From NCBI GenBank assembly GCA_024234895.1, contig JACKNJ010000002.1, forward strand, positions 191,001 to 255,000: a stretch of DNA of 64,000 nucleotides, given 5' to 3'. The notes beneath the pieces are model-generated. The model did no database searches. It saw only the letters and a list, made by a program, of their open reading frames with translations, and had not been told where the DNA came from. Of the stretch, positions 1 to 13,378 are shown in pieces. How positions within the stretch are numbered: position 1 is the stretch's first letter; every line of letters begins with the position of its first letter. The stretch is from Gammaproteobacteria bacterium. GTDB lineage: Bacteria; Pseudomonadota; Gammaproteobacteria; JACKNK01. A program made the translations under genes and the position numbers.

Positions 1-985
1 CCGCCTCGCCGACCGCGCTGAAATGCATGCCGGACCAGACCGCGCGGGCCAGACGATGCCGCTGGGTGTCCCAATAGGCGATATCGAGAACCGGCATGCT
101 CAGCGCGCCGGCGCGTTGCGGGATGACGGTGAACGACTCGACGCGCGTGCCTTCCAGGGTCTTGCCGTCGTGGCCGATCTTCTGGCTCAGGCGCGGACGC
201 TCCGGATAGAACTTGAAATCGTCGCTGATCAGCAGCGGCTCGATCGCCGGCAGCTGCGCGCCCGTCATGCCTTTCGCGGACATGGTCACGGTCAGCGTGA
301 ACGGCTCACCCACGCGCATGTTGCGGCTGGCGTCATGCCGACCGTGGATGCTCAGGTCAGTCAGCGGCAGCCAGGGCTTGAGGCCCGGATCGGCGGGCAA
401 CACACCCATCTCGACCGCTGCGCTGGTCAGTTTGGTGACACTGCCGCCCTGGTCGCCGACCCGCACCTTGACCTGCGTGCCGGGAATCACCACCCCGCCG
501 GCCTTGAACGGCGTCACCGCGTAGCGCACCTCGGTCACGATGCGACGGTCATCACCCTTGCCGCGCGCATAGGCACGCGGGCCGTCGAGCTGCTCGACCG
601 CCGCGCCGTCGATACGTGGCATCGCGATGTCAATGGTGGCGAGGTTGTCATCCGATACGACACGCACGGCGTAGATGGACGGCTGCAACAGGTAGGGCGC
701 AGGCTGACTCAGTTCGACTTCGATACCGGGGGGAACGTGCTTGCGTGCCGAGGGTGCCGCCCAGGTGTTGGCGGGCGCGTTGACCTGCGGATTGCGGGTC
801 GCGGGACCGGTGGCTCGCTGCTGCGTCGGGGGATATCCGTAGGGTTGCGCACCGGGATAGGCCGGCGGCCAGCCGAAGGCCCGCGCCTCCATGGCGGTGA
901 TCAGGAGGAGCCCTCCGAGCACAGTTTGAGCCCACAAAATCCACCCTGACCGGTGGCGCGCATGGATGGCGGCAGTGTTGCTCAA
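1..985 (-). CDS. BatD-like (oxygen tolerance) exported protein, 3' part cut by window edge
   Basis: Reading the minus strand gives one uninterrupted frame of about 328 residues running off position 1. The start chosen is TTG at 985-983, with GGGAG 9 bases upstream; it adds a hydrophobic export segment (around residues 16-33, ending in AMEARA) that the internal ATG at 892 would remove. After a Pro/Tyr-rich linker the chain has beta-rich sections with IDGAAVEQL, YAVTPFKAGGVVIPG and a second repeat beginning NMRVGEPFTLTV, the pattern of BatD proteins. BatD proteins are membrane-anchored and accompany MoxR/BatA/BatB in envelope stress loci; the partners would lie left of the window. The family call rests on motif resemblance only. 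Confidence 0.6.
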   Translation of the reverse strand, partial: MSNTAAIHARHRSGWILWAQTVLGGLLLITAMEARAFGWPPAYPGAQPYGYPPTQQRATGPATRNPQVNAPANTWAAPSARKHVPPGIEVELSQPAPYLLQPSIYAVRVVSDDNLATIDIAMPRIDGAAVEQLDGPRAYARGKGDDRRIVTEVRYAVTPFKAGGVVIPGTQVKVRVGDQGGSVTKLTSAAVEMGVLPADPGLKPWLPLTDLSIHGRHDASRNMRVGEPFTLTVTMSAKGMTGAQLPAIEPLLISDDFKFYPERPRLSQKIGHDGKTLEGTRVESFTVIPQRAGALSMPVLDIAYWDTQRHRLARAVWSGMHFSAVGEA

Positions 986-1163
986 ACGAATCGGACTCCC
1001 AGGAGCTGGTGCGCGCGTCGCATGTTGTTTTATTTGGTTTTTCCGCCAGGGCGGGCGATGCAACGATAGCGGCCCAATCTAGTCCTCCGGGTACGGGTTT
1101 ACAAGGAGCAGGGGCAAGCTGCGTCAAACCCATGCAGCCATCCTCCTCGCAACCCGACGCGGA

Positions 1164-1193
1164 TTGGCGCACGCGCCAAGTCGTTGCTATATC
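1164..1193 (+). promoter_or_regulatory. possible promoter of the 1279-6888 cluster
   Basis: TTGGCG (1164-1169) and TATATC (1188-1193) are 18 bases apart, about 85 bases before the first gene. TTGGCG is also the left arm of an inverted repeat TTGGCG-CACG-CGCCAA (1164-1179), so an operator could overlap the -35 element. The rest of the 293-base gap 986-1278 shows no gene or further structure. This is a pattern match only. Confidence 0.3.
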
Positions 1194-1278
1194 TCGGGAG
1201 GTGGATATCGCGCGGCGATACCCTGAGTCGATCACGGATGGAGCGTCGACGGAATCAACTGAGAGCCCGTAATCAGCA

Positions 1279-3486
1279 ATGCCTTATCGATCGCCAGCCC
1301 AGTCCACTCCGATGCGCGTGCGCCTGGCCCCCCTGTGGCTGCTGAGCGCGGCCCTGTCCGCCACCCCCGCCGCAGGCGCCACCCCCGTCCACCCGCCAGT
1401 GGCCCCCAGGGCGCTGGCGGCATCCCCCGGCAGCGTCATGGAGCTGAGCGACTCGCCACTGGCGCAAGCCCTGCTCGCCCAGGACGGCGACGAAATCGAC
1501 GCCTACGACCTCTGGCGCCGTGTCACCCTCGATGTGTGCGAACGCCTGCCGACCCTGGCCGAGGTCGCCTGTATCGAAGGCAACGGCGGCGCGATTCCGA
1601 CCGGGCTGGCGGTGCGCACCTGGTCGTATGGCGGCGAATCGGGGAGCTGCCCGAGTTTCACCGGCGTGCTCAACAACTGTCTGCATTCCGAGGCATTCGC
1701 GGAGAAGGTCGCGACCTGGGCCGGCACCGACTTCGTCGCGCCGAACGAAAACACTGCCGGCGGCACCTTCGTGCGGCGCTACTTCGTTGACAGCACCGAC
1801 ACCGGTTCCGGTGACCTGCGCGTCGATGGCGAACGCCTGGTGTATTTCGGTCGCTATATCAACGACGGCGCTATCACCGATGCCGGTGACTGCCTGCGTA
1901 CCGCTGCTCTTGGGGAATTCAGCTACACCTCCGGCAGCACCACGCAGACGCTCGCCACCTGGCTAGCCAGCGGCGATCTTGATCTCGACAGCGCCTGGAT
2001 CGAGGCCAATCTGCCCCTCAAAAAGATTCGTAATGCTTACTGGAACAACAGCTATCACCAGACCGCGACGCCCGCGTTCACCGCCAGTTCCCAGAGCACG
2101 TTCAACTACCGCGCCAGCGGCCTGTATCAAGACACCGACGGTTATTACATCTGGGGCTGCAAGACCCGCTTCGATGACGGCGTGAAGGATGTGATCTGCG
2201 AGCAGGTCGATGGCGTGTGGACCGCCTCGGACGATCAGGAGGTCGATCTCGACGATACCCAGACCACGATCTACCGCTGCGCCTCGGACGCCGCGGGCGA
2301 CCTGAGCAAGACCGATACCGTGAACTGCTCCACCGAAGCAGACCTGGCCTGCGGCTGCGGCGAGGGGCTGGGGCAATGCCAGCTGCGCGACGCGCTTTAC
2401 CTCACCGAGCAAACCGGCGAGGTCAGCGGCGGTGGCGAGGCCACGCAACTGGTCGGTTACAGCAAGGATTCAGCGCAATACGGTCGCTATCGCGCCGCCT
2501 GGCAACGCGACATGGAACCGTTCATGACCGTCAAGCACCTGGTCATGGGCACCGAGGGGCTGTTCGGTGAGGACCGGCCATTCACCGACGTATTCACGTC
2601 GTCCTGTGTGATCCGCAGTAGCCGTGCGCAGCAGGCGGACGACGCGCTGCGACGCTGGATGTCCTACGACAGCGGTTGGGACCCCCGTTGCCTGAATCGC
2701 ACCAGCGGGACCCAGGGCGATGTCAGCGCTACCGATTGCGGCGGCAGCACACCACCCGACGACGATGTCGTTTTCCGCGACGACTATCCCAGCGACACCG
2801 GCACCTATGGCGGTGCCGCCGACTGGCAGAAGGTGTGTTTCGACAGCCCCCTGGAGGCGCATCTTCAGAGCGGGTTGCTGACCAACTACGAGCTGATGAT
2901 TAGCAATCCGACCGAGCCGAATTACGCCAATCGGATCTACAGCTACTGGCTGTGTGACGATATCAACTGGAAGCACGGCGCCAGCTACTGGCACGTCGAC
3001 TATCTCGCGGGCGGCGGCGATCCATGGGAGATGCGCGTACCCAACGCCACCGCAATCTGCACGGACGGCGTCAATACCGATTGCGTGACCTTCAACGCGC
3101 TCCACGACACCGACGCCGCCAACGAAGCGTTGGGCAAGGAGGCCTGCCGGGGCTGCCATGGCATCGTCAACGGCCTTGGCGCGTTCAAGAACCGGTGGAC
3201 TCAGGCCGGCATTTATCGCCCCGATCGCACCACGCCGCTGGGCGTGTTCCAGGCCCAAAGCGGCGAGGACATTGCTGACCTCCCCGCGCTTGGCGCGCTG
3301 ATGGCGGAATCACCTGTGGTACATGCGTGCATCGCCAACCGAGTCGCCTTCCAGCTCACCCATCGCTATCTCGATCGTGACAGCCAGAGCTTGCAGACCC
3401 TGGTCGACGCATTCCTCGATGATCGCGACATCCGCGACGTCTACCGCGCGATGTTGGCGCGCCCGGAATACCGGAGGGCTCGCTGA
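1279..3486 (+). CDS. secreted Cys-rich haem-binding protein with DUF1588/DUF1585-like C-terminus
   Basis: 735 residues. A second ATG at 1312 begins directly before an apolar export signal (LAPLWLLSAALSATPAAG), so the true start may be either; neither has a good ribosome site. The body is rich in cysteine, aspartate and aromatic residues, as in disulfide-bonded exported proteins. One haem c motif, CRGCH, lies at residues 623-627, followed by a G-F-K-x-R-W-x-x-x-G-x-Y-R pattern resembling DUF1588. The tail (about 670-735) with CIANRVAFQ, LDRDSQSLQTLVDAF and YRAMLARPEY resembles DUF1585. These domains occur in planctomycete-type cytochrome proteins that are commonly paired with DUF1501 or DUF1552 proteins, and a DUF1501 gene lies two genes on. 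Its function is unknown; a periplasmic or surface redox role is inference. Confidence 0.6.
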   Translation: MPYRSPAQSTPMRVRLAPLWLLSAALSATPAAGATPVHPPVAPRALAASPGSVMELSDSPLAQALLAQDGDEIDAYDLWRRVTLDVCERLPTLAEVACIEGNGGAIPTGLAVRTWSYGGESGSCPSFTGVLNNCLHSEAFAEKVATWAGTDFVAPNENTAGGTFVRRYFVDSTDTGSGDLRVDGERLVYFGRYINDGAITDAGDCLRTAALGEFSYTSGSTTQTLATWLASGDLDLDSAWIEANLPLKKIRNAYWNNSYHQTATPAFTASSQSTFNYRASGLYQDTDGYYIWGCKTRFDDGVKDVICEQVDGVWTASDDQEVDLDDTQTTIYRCASDAAGDLSKTDTVNCSTEADLACGCGEGLGQCQLRDALYLTEQTGEVSGGGEATQLVGYSKDSAQYGRYRAAWQRDMEPFMTVKHLVMGTEGLFGEDRPFTDVFTSSCVIRSSRAQQADDALRRWMSYDSGWDPRCLNRTSGTQGDVSATDCGGSTPPDDDVVFRDDYPSDTGTYGGAADWQKVCFDSPLEAHLQSGLLTNYELMISNPTEPNYANRIYSYWLCDDINWKHGASYWHVDYLAGGGDPWEMRVPNATAICTDGVNTDCVTFNALHDTDAANEALGKEACRGCHGIVNGLGAFKNRWTQAGIYRPDRTTPLGVFQAQSGEDIADLPALGALMAESPVVHACIANRVAFQLTHRYLDRDSQSLQTLVDAFLDDRDIRDVYRAMLARPEYRRAR

Positions 3487-4424
3487 TGCGCCGCAGATCC
3501 GCCCTCACGACGTGGCTGACCTTGCTCGCCGCGTTCAGTCTGAGCGCCTGTGATCGCGGCGCCGAAGACAAGCCCGGAGCGGAGCCGGCGAGCAGGAACA
3601 GCGCTGCGCTGGCCGTGTCCCCTCTCGTCGCCGTTCCACGCCCACCTGTCACTGACAGTACCAAACCACCGCCAAACCCCGGCGCGGCTCCGCGCGCCAT
3701 GACGCCGCCCGCCGGCGCCATACCAGGCACCGCAGCCGGCCCCTTCCCCGGCGCCCCCGGTGGGAGCCTGCCCGGCACCCTGTTTGATCGGACACGGCAC
3801 CCGGCGGTGCGCAGCGCCGCCGACAACCCGGCGTATGCGCAATCGAACCTCCGCATGATGCCGCCCGAGATGTTAAACCGTGTGCTGCACAACTCCTTCT
3901 GTACCGACAGCAGCGACTCGGCAAGCTGCATCGAGCTCGACCACAACGGCGACAACCCGTTGGCCTATCCGAATGCGCAGAACATGACGGATCCTGTCGC
4001 CTATGAGGCTGACCCGTATCAGATCATGCTCGGCGGCGTGGATTACACCTATGTCAAGGATCGCGTCCGTGATCCGGGCGGCGTAACGCCGCTGGTCATG
4101 TTCAACCTGATCGACAGTTACTGCGACCAGCTGGTCGACGCCGGCGACATCTTCCCCAATCAGGGCGACGCGGAATCGACGATCCGCTACATGTACCGCA
4201 AAGTGCGCAGCCGACCGATCAGCGACGCCGCGCTGGACGGGGCAAAGAGTCTGGTCAGCGGTTTGACCGTGGTCAGGCCGATGGCCAGGGCGACCGCTCC
4301 GGGCAGCGGAGCGGGCCCGGAAATCGGCAGCGCGGAGGTCTTCAAGATCGATGTCGGTACCGCCGAGAAGAAGAACCTATGTCGGTACTTCTTTCTCATC
4401 GACGGCGGTTTCATTCTCTATTGA
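3486..4424 (+). CDS. predicted lipoprotein of unknown function
   Basis: 312 residues, starting one base inside the stop codon of the preceding gene (TGATG at 3484-3488), so probably translationally coupled. The N-terminus MRRRSALTTWLTLLAAFSLS is followed by AC, a lipobox (LSAC, Cys at residue 22). A Pro/Ala/Gly-rich linker (about 30-105) leads to a folded part with NLRMMPPEMLNRVLHNSFC, a few paired cysteines and the end NLCRYFFLIDGGFILY. That last segment faintly recalls the terminal helix of DUF1592/DUF1800-type proteins, but I do not recognise a domain. Gene order suggests an outer-membrane-anchored partner of its neighbours. Confidence 0.6.
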   Translation: MRRRSALTTWLTLLAAFSLSACDRGAEDKPGAEPASRNSAALAVSPLVAVPRPPVTDSTKPPPNPGAAPRAMTPPAGAIPGTAAGPFPGAPGGSLPGTLFDRTRHPAVRSAADNPAYAQSNLRMMPPEMLNRVLHNSFCTDSSDSASCIELDHNGDNPLAYPNAQNMTDPVAYEADPYQIMLGGVDYTYVKDRVRDPGGVTPLVMFNLIDSYCDQLVDAGDIFPNQGDAESTIRYMYRKVRSRPISDAALDGAKSLVSGLTVVRPMARATAPGSGAGPEIGSAEVFKIDVGTAEKKNLCRYFFLIDGGFILY

Positions 4425-4439
4425 GGCCGGGGAATTCGC

Positions 4440-5747
4440 ATGTCTCGACACCTCTGGACACGACGCCGCTTCCTCAAGGGCTTGGGCCTGGGCGCCGGCG
4501 TCGCCGGCCTTGGCCTTGGCCAGATCGCCAGCCTGTTCCCCCGCCGTGCCGCCGCCGGCACCGCGATCGCAAACAAGCTGGTCTGCGTGTTCTGCGACGG
4601 CGGGATTCGCTCGATCGATTTCTGCGACGCCTACCCCAGCGCCACCAAGGCGGACGACGGTTATGACGTGACCGGCTACAACCTCACGAGCGAATGCACG
4701 GACATGGGCGTGGGCGATTGGTATCTGCCGCCGGCGGCAAGCCGCCTGCCGACCGACAAAATGGCCCTGGTGCGCCACGTCAACATGGAAACCGCGTCGC
4801 ACGCGCTCGGCCCCTTGATCGGCCTGACCGGCCAGACTCGTGGCGGCAGCCCCGGCATCCCCGTGGCGATCGCCAACGCCCTGGGTGGTGGCACGTTCCC
4901 CGGCGGGGTGTCGTTCAATCGCAGCGTCTATTCGGCGCCCGGATACAAGGCACCGATCTCCGGTGACCCGGCGGTCATCAATGCACTGCTCAGCCCGGTT
5001 TCGGGCCTCGCCGACAGCGATCTGTGGCGCGCCTTGAACACTCACAACAACGCCACCGAGGGTAACTTCAAAACCACATCGCGCCTGCATGCATGGCTTG
5101 AAAACTGGGAGCTTTCCGAAGACATCGTGCGTGGCGAAGGCCGTTTCGAAGGGTTGCTCGACACCACCCAGGACGTCGAGATCGACGGCGTCACCCAGGC
5201 CCTCTACAAACACTATGAAGACAATTCGACCCGCGGCGCCGCTACCACCGATGATCACGCGCATCGCTTCGCCGGTGCCGAACTCGCGCTGAGCTCCGGA
5301 CTGGCCGATGTCGCGACCATCTGGATGACCGGCTTCGACACCCACCAGGAGAGCCAGCAAGCGCTCTGCGAGGAGCTGTGCAACATGCTCGCGCTGTTGA
5401 TGGAGCGGCTCGGCACCGAAGACACGATCTACCTGGTCATGTCCGACTTCGATCGCACCCCGGCCTATAACGCCAGCGAGGGCAGCGACCACTGGTTCTA
5501 CGGCAGCGTGCCGGTATTCGGCGCCGGCATCAGCGGGCCGGCCATCTATGGTGCCAACCCCGCGCGGGGCAATTATCCGGGGGTGGTCGAATTGAGCGAC
5601 ATCGACGCCGAAAGTGCCGATACGCGCGGCTCGATCTGGGCCAACGTGCTCAATGCGTTTGGCATCGACTACACCGAGGTACTACCGCTCGCAGTGCCGG
5701 TTTGCGGCCTGTTCGGCATCGACCGAAGTTGCCCGGAGGAGGCCTGA
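4440..5747 (+). CDS. Tat-exported DUF1501 family protein
   Basis: 435 residues. The N-terminus has a twin-arginine signal (TRRRFLKGLGLGAG at about residues 7-20) ending near AAAG, so the protein is exported folded. The DUF1501 pattern is clear in the second half: TGFDTHQE (297-304), VMSDFDRTP (333-341) and GSDHW (348-352) followed by a Gly-rich VFGAGI segment. DUF1501 belongs to the alkaline phosphatase/sulfatase-like superfamily; its substrate is not established. In the usual motif the second block reads SEFGRTP, so DFD is a variation. The gene starts 15 bases after the lipoprotein gene and ends one base before the next start codon. DUF1501 genes commonly sit beside DUF1800 or haem-protein genes, as here. 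Confidence 0.8.
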   Translation: MSRHLWTRRRFLKGLGLGAGVAGLGLGQIASLFPRRAAAGTAIANKLVCVFCDGGIRSIDFCDAYPSATKADDGYDVTGYNLTSECTDMGVGDWYLPPAASRLPTDKMALVRHVNMETASHALGPLIGLTGQTRGGSPGIPVAIANALGGGTFPGGVSFNRSVYSAPGYKAPISGDPAVINALLSPVSGLADSDLWRALNTHNNATEGNFKTTSRLHAWLENWELSEDIVRGEGRFEGLLDTTQDVEIDGVTQALYKHYEDNSTRGAATTDDHAHRFAGAELALSSGLADVATIWMTGFDTHQESQQALCEELCNMLALLMERLGTEDTIYLVMSDFDRTPAYNASEGSDHWFYGSVPVFGAGISGPAIYGANPARGNYPGVVELSDIDAESADTRGSIWANVLNAFGIDYTEVLPLAVPVCGLFGIDRSCPEEA

Positions 5748-5748
5748 G

Positions 5749-6888
5749 GTGGCACCCATATCCTTCCTGTCGCGTACCGGAGTCCTTAGAGCCACGCTAT
5801 GTGGCGTGCTCATCGCATTCAGTCCGCATCTCCATGCCACTGCGACCGGCGCCTACGGCACCGACTGCCAGGCCTGTCATCGGGATGCGTCGGGCGGTTC
5901 GCCGTGGATCGAGTGCGGCAAGGACTTCTACTGCGCGGCACGCGAAGAGTTCCGCACCGAGCGGGATTTCGACACCGCCAGCGGCTTCAGCGAGTCCGTT
6001 TTGAGCGAGCTCAAGACGAGCGCCGGCATCACCGACGGCGCCTGCGGTACATCGTCCTCGTCCACCTACACCAGCCTGACCAGCGAGCTGTGCGGCAGCA
6101 CCAGCGGCGGCGACACAGGCAGCGATGGCAGCCGTGCATGCCGCTTCGACCGGGGGCGCATCACCTATGTGAACACCGTCGAGGATCTGCTCACCGCGCA
6201 CTGCGTACGTTGCCACGCGCCGCGCCTGACCAGCAGCGATCTCGGCGACGGTTACGCCGTCGAGCCGGCCAATCTCGTGCATCTGCACAATTGGGCCAAT
6301 GCCGGCAGCAGCCCGAACCGCGAGAACATCGTCAACTACACCGTGTATGGCGCGTTGATGCCGCCGGTGGAATCCGAGCTACCGCTCAGCGATGACGAAC
6401 TCGATGACCTCGCCGCCTGGGAGAAGGCCGGATATCCGCGCGGCAGCGCGATCGGCACCATCGTGATCCGCAGCGTGACCGACGCCACATCCAGACATTT
6501 CAGCATGTACTACGAAGCGACCGACACCCGTGCGCCGTGGGAATCTGGGGCGATCCGCAGCGTCGCCCGCGCGACGGCGGGTGCGGTGTCGCTACCAGGC
6601 AGCATGCTAGGCAGCGATGACCCCAACGCCTACGTGGCGATCTTCAAGACCAGCAGTTCCGAGGGCTTCGATCCGGCCAACGACACCTTGGTCAAGGACT
6701 GCCTGCCACTAGGCAATGTCGGGCTCGGCTATACCCTGCCGGACAGCGACTCGGGAAGCGGCGGCGGACTTAAGCCCGCCACCTCAGCGAGCGGCTACAG
6801 CCTCTACGCCTGTGTATACGACGGCGACAATGTTTATTGCGATCGCTGGCCCGAGCGCCTGAACTCTCTGATCCGCCTATCGCCCTGA
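5749..6888 (+). CDS. secreted c-type cytochrome with two CxxCH motifs
   Basis: 379 residues from the GTG at 5749, preceded by GGAGGA at 5735-5740 and one base after the upstream stop. The start gives a good export signal (VLRATLCGVLIAFSPHLHATA). Haem motifs are CQACH (40-44) and CVRCH (152-156). The second is followed by a cytochrome-c-like fold with the probable axial Met204 in ALMPP and a C-terminal helix DDELDDLAAWEKAG. The last 140 residues form a Ser/Thr-rich beta-type domain I do not recognise. It closes the four-gene exported cluster and could carry electrons to or from the haem protein encoded at 1279. The function is unknown. Confidence 0.75.
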   Translation: MAPISFLSRTGVLRATLCGVLIAFSPHLHATATGAYGTDCQACHRDASGGSPWIECGKDFYCAAREEFRTERDFDTASGFSESVLSELKTSAGITDGACGTSSSSTYTSLTSELCGSTSGGDTGSDGSRACRFDRGRITYVNTVEDLLTAHCVRCHAPRLTSSDLGDGYAVEPANLVHLHNWANAGSSPNRENIVNYTVYGALMPPVESELPLSDDELDDLAAWEKAGYPRGSAIGTIVIRSVTDATSRHFSMYYEATDTRAPWESGAIRSVARATAGAVSLPGSMLGSDDPNAYVAIFKTSSSEGFDPANDTLVKDCLPLGNVGLGYTLPDSDSGSGGGLKPATSASGYSLYACVYDGDNVYCDRWPERLNSLIRLSP

Positions 6889-6894
6889 TCGTGC

Positions 6895-6920
6895 GGGTCA
6901 CGTCCCCGAGAACGTGACCC
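6895..6920. terminator. hairpin between convergent genes
   Basis: GGGTCACGT (6895-6903) and ACGTGACCC (6912-6920) form a perfect 9-bp stem with an 8-base loop, placed in the 37-base gap between the cytochrome gene and gltD. There is no clear T-run on either side, so it may block read-through in both directions by structure alone. Confidence 0.55.
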
Positions 6921-6925
6921 CGGCC

Positions 6926-8377
6926 TCAGCGCGGCAGGTCGGTCGAACCCATCAGGAACTTGTCGATCGCGTGCGCGCACTGGCGGCCTTCACGAATCGC
7001 CCAGACCACCAGTGACTGACCGCGACGCATGTCGCCGGCCGCGAAGACCTTGTCCAGCGATGTCTTGTAGGAGTCGGCACCCTCGGTCGCACCGTGCACG
7101 TTGCCGCGCGGGTCGAGCTGCACGCCGAGCTGTTCGAGCATGCCTTTGTGGATCGGGTGGACGAAGCCCATCGCCAGCGTGACCAGATCGGCCTTCAGGG
7201 TGAACTCGGAACCGGCGACCTCGTTCATGCGCCAATTGCCGGAATCGTCCTTTTTCCATTCGACGCGCGCGCAGACCACGCCGGTCAGCTTGCCGTCCTT
7301 GCCGAGGAACTCCTTGGTGGTGACCGCGAAGTCGCGCTCGCAACCCTCTTCCTGAGAAGACGAGGTGCGCATCTTCAGCGGCCAATTCGGCCAGGTCAGA
7401 CCCTTGTCTTCCTTCTCGGGAGGCTGGGGCATGATTTCCAGCTGGGTGACGGAAACGGCGCCGTGGCGGATGGAGGTGCCGATGCAGTCGGAGCCGGTGT
7501 CGCCACCGCCGATCACGACGACATGCTTGCCGTGGGCGTGGATGGCGGACTCGAACGGGATCTCGTCACCAGCGACCCGTTTGTTGTTCTGGCGCAGGAA
7601 GTCCATCGCGAACTCGACGCCGTCCAGATCGCGGCCCGGAATCGGCAGGTCACGCGGGGCCTCGGAACCGCCGGTCAGCGCGATCGCATCGAAGCCGGCG
7701 AGCAGGTCGGCGGCCGATTTGTCGACACCGATCTCGGTGTTCGGGTGGAAATGCACGCCCTCGGCGCGCATCTGCGAGATGCGGCGGTCGATCAGCGACT
7801 TGTCCAGCTTGAAATCGGGGATGCCGTAACGGAGCAGGCCGCCGATGCGGTCCTCCTTCTCGAACACATGCACCTCGTGACCGGCACGCGCGAGCTGCTG
7901 CGCGCAGGCCATGCCGGCCGGGCCGGAACCGACCACGGCGACGCGCTTGCCGGTGCGATGCGCCGGAACCTGCGCCTGCACCCAACCCTCTGCCCAGGCC
8001 CGGTCGATGGTCGCGCACTCGATGGTCTTGATGGTCACCGGCTCGTCGGTGATGTTCAGCGTGCAGGCGGCCTCGCAGGGCGCCGGGCAGATGCGACCGG
8101 TGAACTCCGGGAAGTTGTTGGTCGAATGCAGCACGTCGATCGCCGCGCGCCAGTCCTTGTGGAAGGCGAGATCGTTGAAGTCCGGAATGATGTTGTTGAT
8201 CGGACAGCCGTTGTGGCAGTAGGGGATGCCGCAATCCATGCAGCGCGCGCCCTGCTTGCTGACCTCGTCCTCGCTCAGCGCGACGACGAATTCCTGGTAG
8301 TTCTGGATGCGGTCCGAGACCGGCGCGTACTTGCGATCGGAACGCGCGATCTCCATGAAACCGGTTGGCTTACCCAT
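6926..8377 (-). CDS. gltD: glutamate synthase small (beta) subunit
   Basis: 483 residues, usual length. It transfers electrons from NADPH through FAD and Fe-S clusters to GltB for glutamate formation from glutamine and 2-oxoglutarate. N-terminal cluster cysteines are in CMDCGIPYCHNGC (46-58) and CPAPCEAAC (97-105). The FAD site VVGSGPAGMACAQQ is near 148-161 and a second nucleotide site VVIGGGDTGSDC near 287. The C-terminal GDMRRGQSLVVWAI is the conserved flavin-contacting segment. It lies 13 bases downstream of gltB on the same strand, a standard gltBD operon in the cytoplasm. Confidence 0.96.
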   Translation of the reverse strand: MGKPTGFMEIARSDRKYAPVSDRIQNYQEFVVALSEDEVSKQGARCMDCGIPYCHNGCPINNIIPDFNDLAFHKDWRAAIDVLHSTNNFPEFTGRICPAPCEAACTLNITDEPVTIKTIECATIDRAWAEGWVQAQVPAHRTGKRVAVVGSGPAGMACAQQLARAGHEVHVFEKEDRIGGLLRYGIPDFKLDKSLIDRRISQMRAEGVHFHPNTEIGVDKSAADLLAGFDAIALTGGSEAPRDLPIPGRDLDGVEFAMDFLRQNNKRVAGDEIPFESAIHAHGKHVVVIGGGDTGSDCIGTSIRHGAVSVTQLEIMPQPPEKEDKGLTWPNWPLKMRTSSSQEEGCERDFAVTTKEFLGKDGKLTGVVCARVEWKKDDSGNWRMNEVAGSEFTLKADLVTLAMGFVHPIHKGMLEQLGVQLDPRGNVHGATEGADSYKTSLDKVFAAGDMRRGQSLVVWAIREGRQCAHAIDKFLMGSTDLPR

Positions 8378-8390
8378 TGTTCAAATCCCC

Positions 8391-13040
<4,650 letters not shown>

Positions 13041-13378
13041 AGCTAAACCTCGTACTGTGCTGGTGGCGACCCACCGACGTCGACATCGGGGCCACCACGT
13101 AAAAGACGGTAAGAAGACACCACGCGACCGCACGGCGGTTCTGCCGGCCCAAACCCCGGAGGTCCTTCCGGCCGAGGCCGTCGGGTTCGAAGCGGATCGC
13201 GCGACCGCGCACGGAGACTCGTGCCGGGTCGGTCATACAAAGCCGGCGAATCGTAAGCGAAACGCTTATGAAGCGCCACCGCCGACGCAGGGAATGGTGC
13301 CATTCCAGACTTGCCCGGCTGCCCTGACTATTCGTGGGTTAAATGCCCGGTCGGACGGACCCGATAGTGCCCGGATAC
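13041..13378. other. 338-base gene-free stretch upstream of gltB
   Basis: No credible gene on either strand. It should hold the gltB promoter (minus strand) and the end of the damX transcript. Two small inverted repeats are visible: TAAGCG-AAA-CGCTTA (about 13254-13268) and GGAATGG-TG-CCATTCC (13291-13306). Either could be a regulator site; neither has a T-run. No convincing -35/-10 pair was found. Confidence 0.4.

Noticed and set aside
13254..13306. Two small inverted repeats upstream of gltB considered as terminators
   Set aside because: Neither has a T-run or lies just after a stop codon in a useful orientation; listed only as possible regulator sites.
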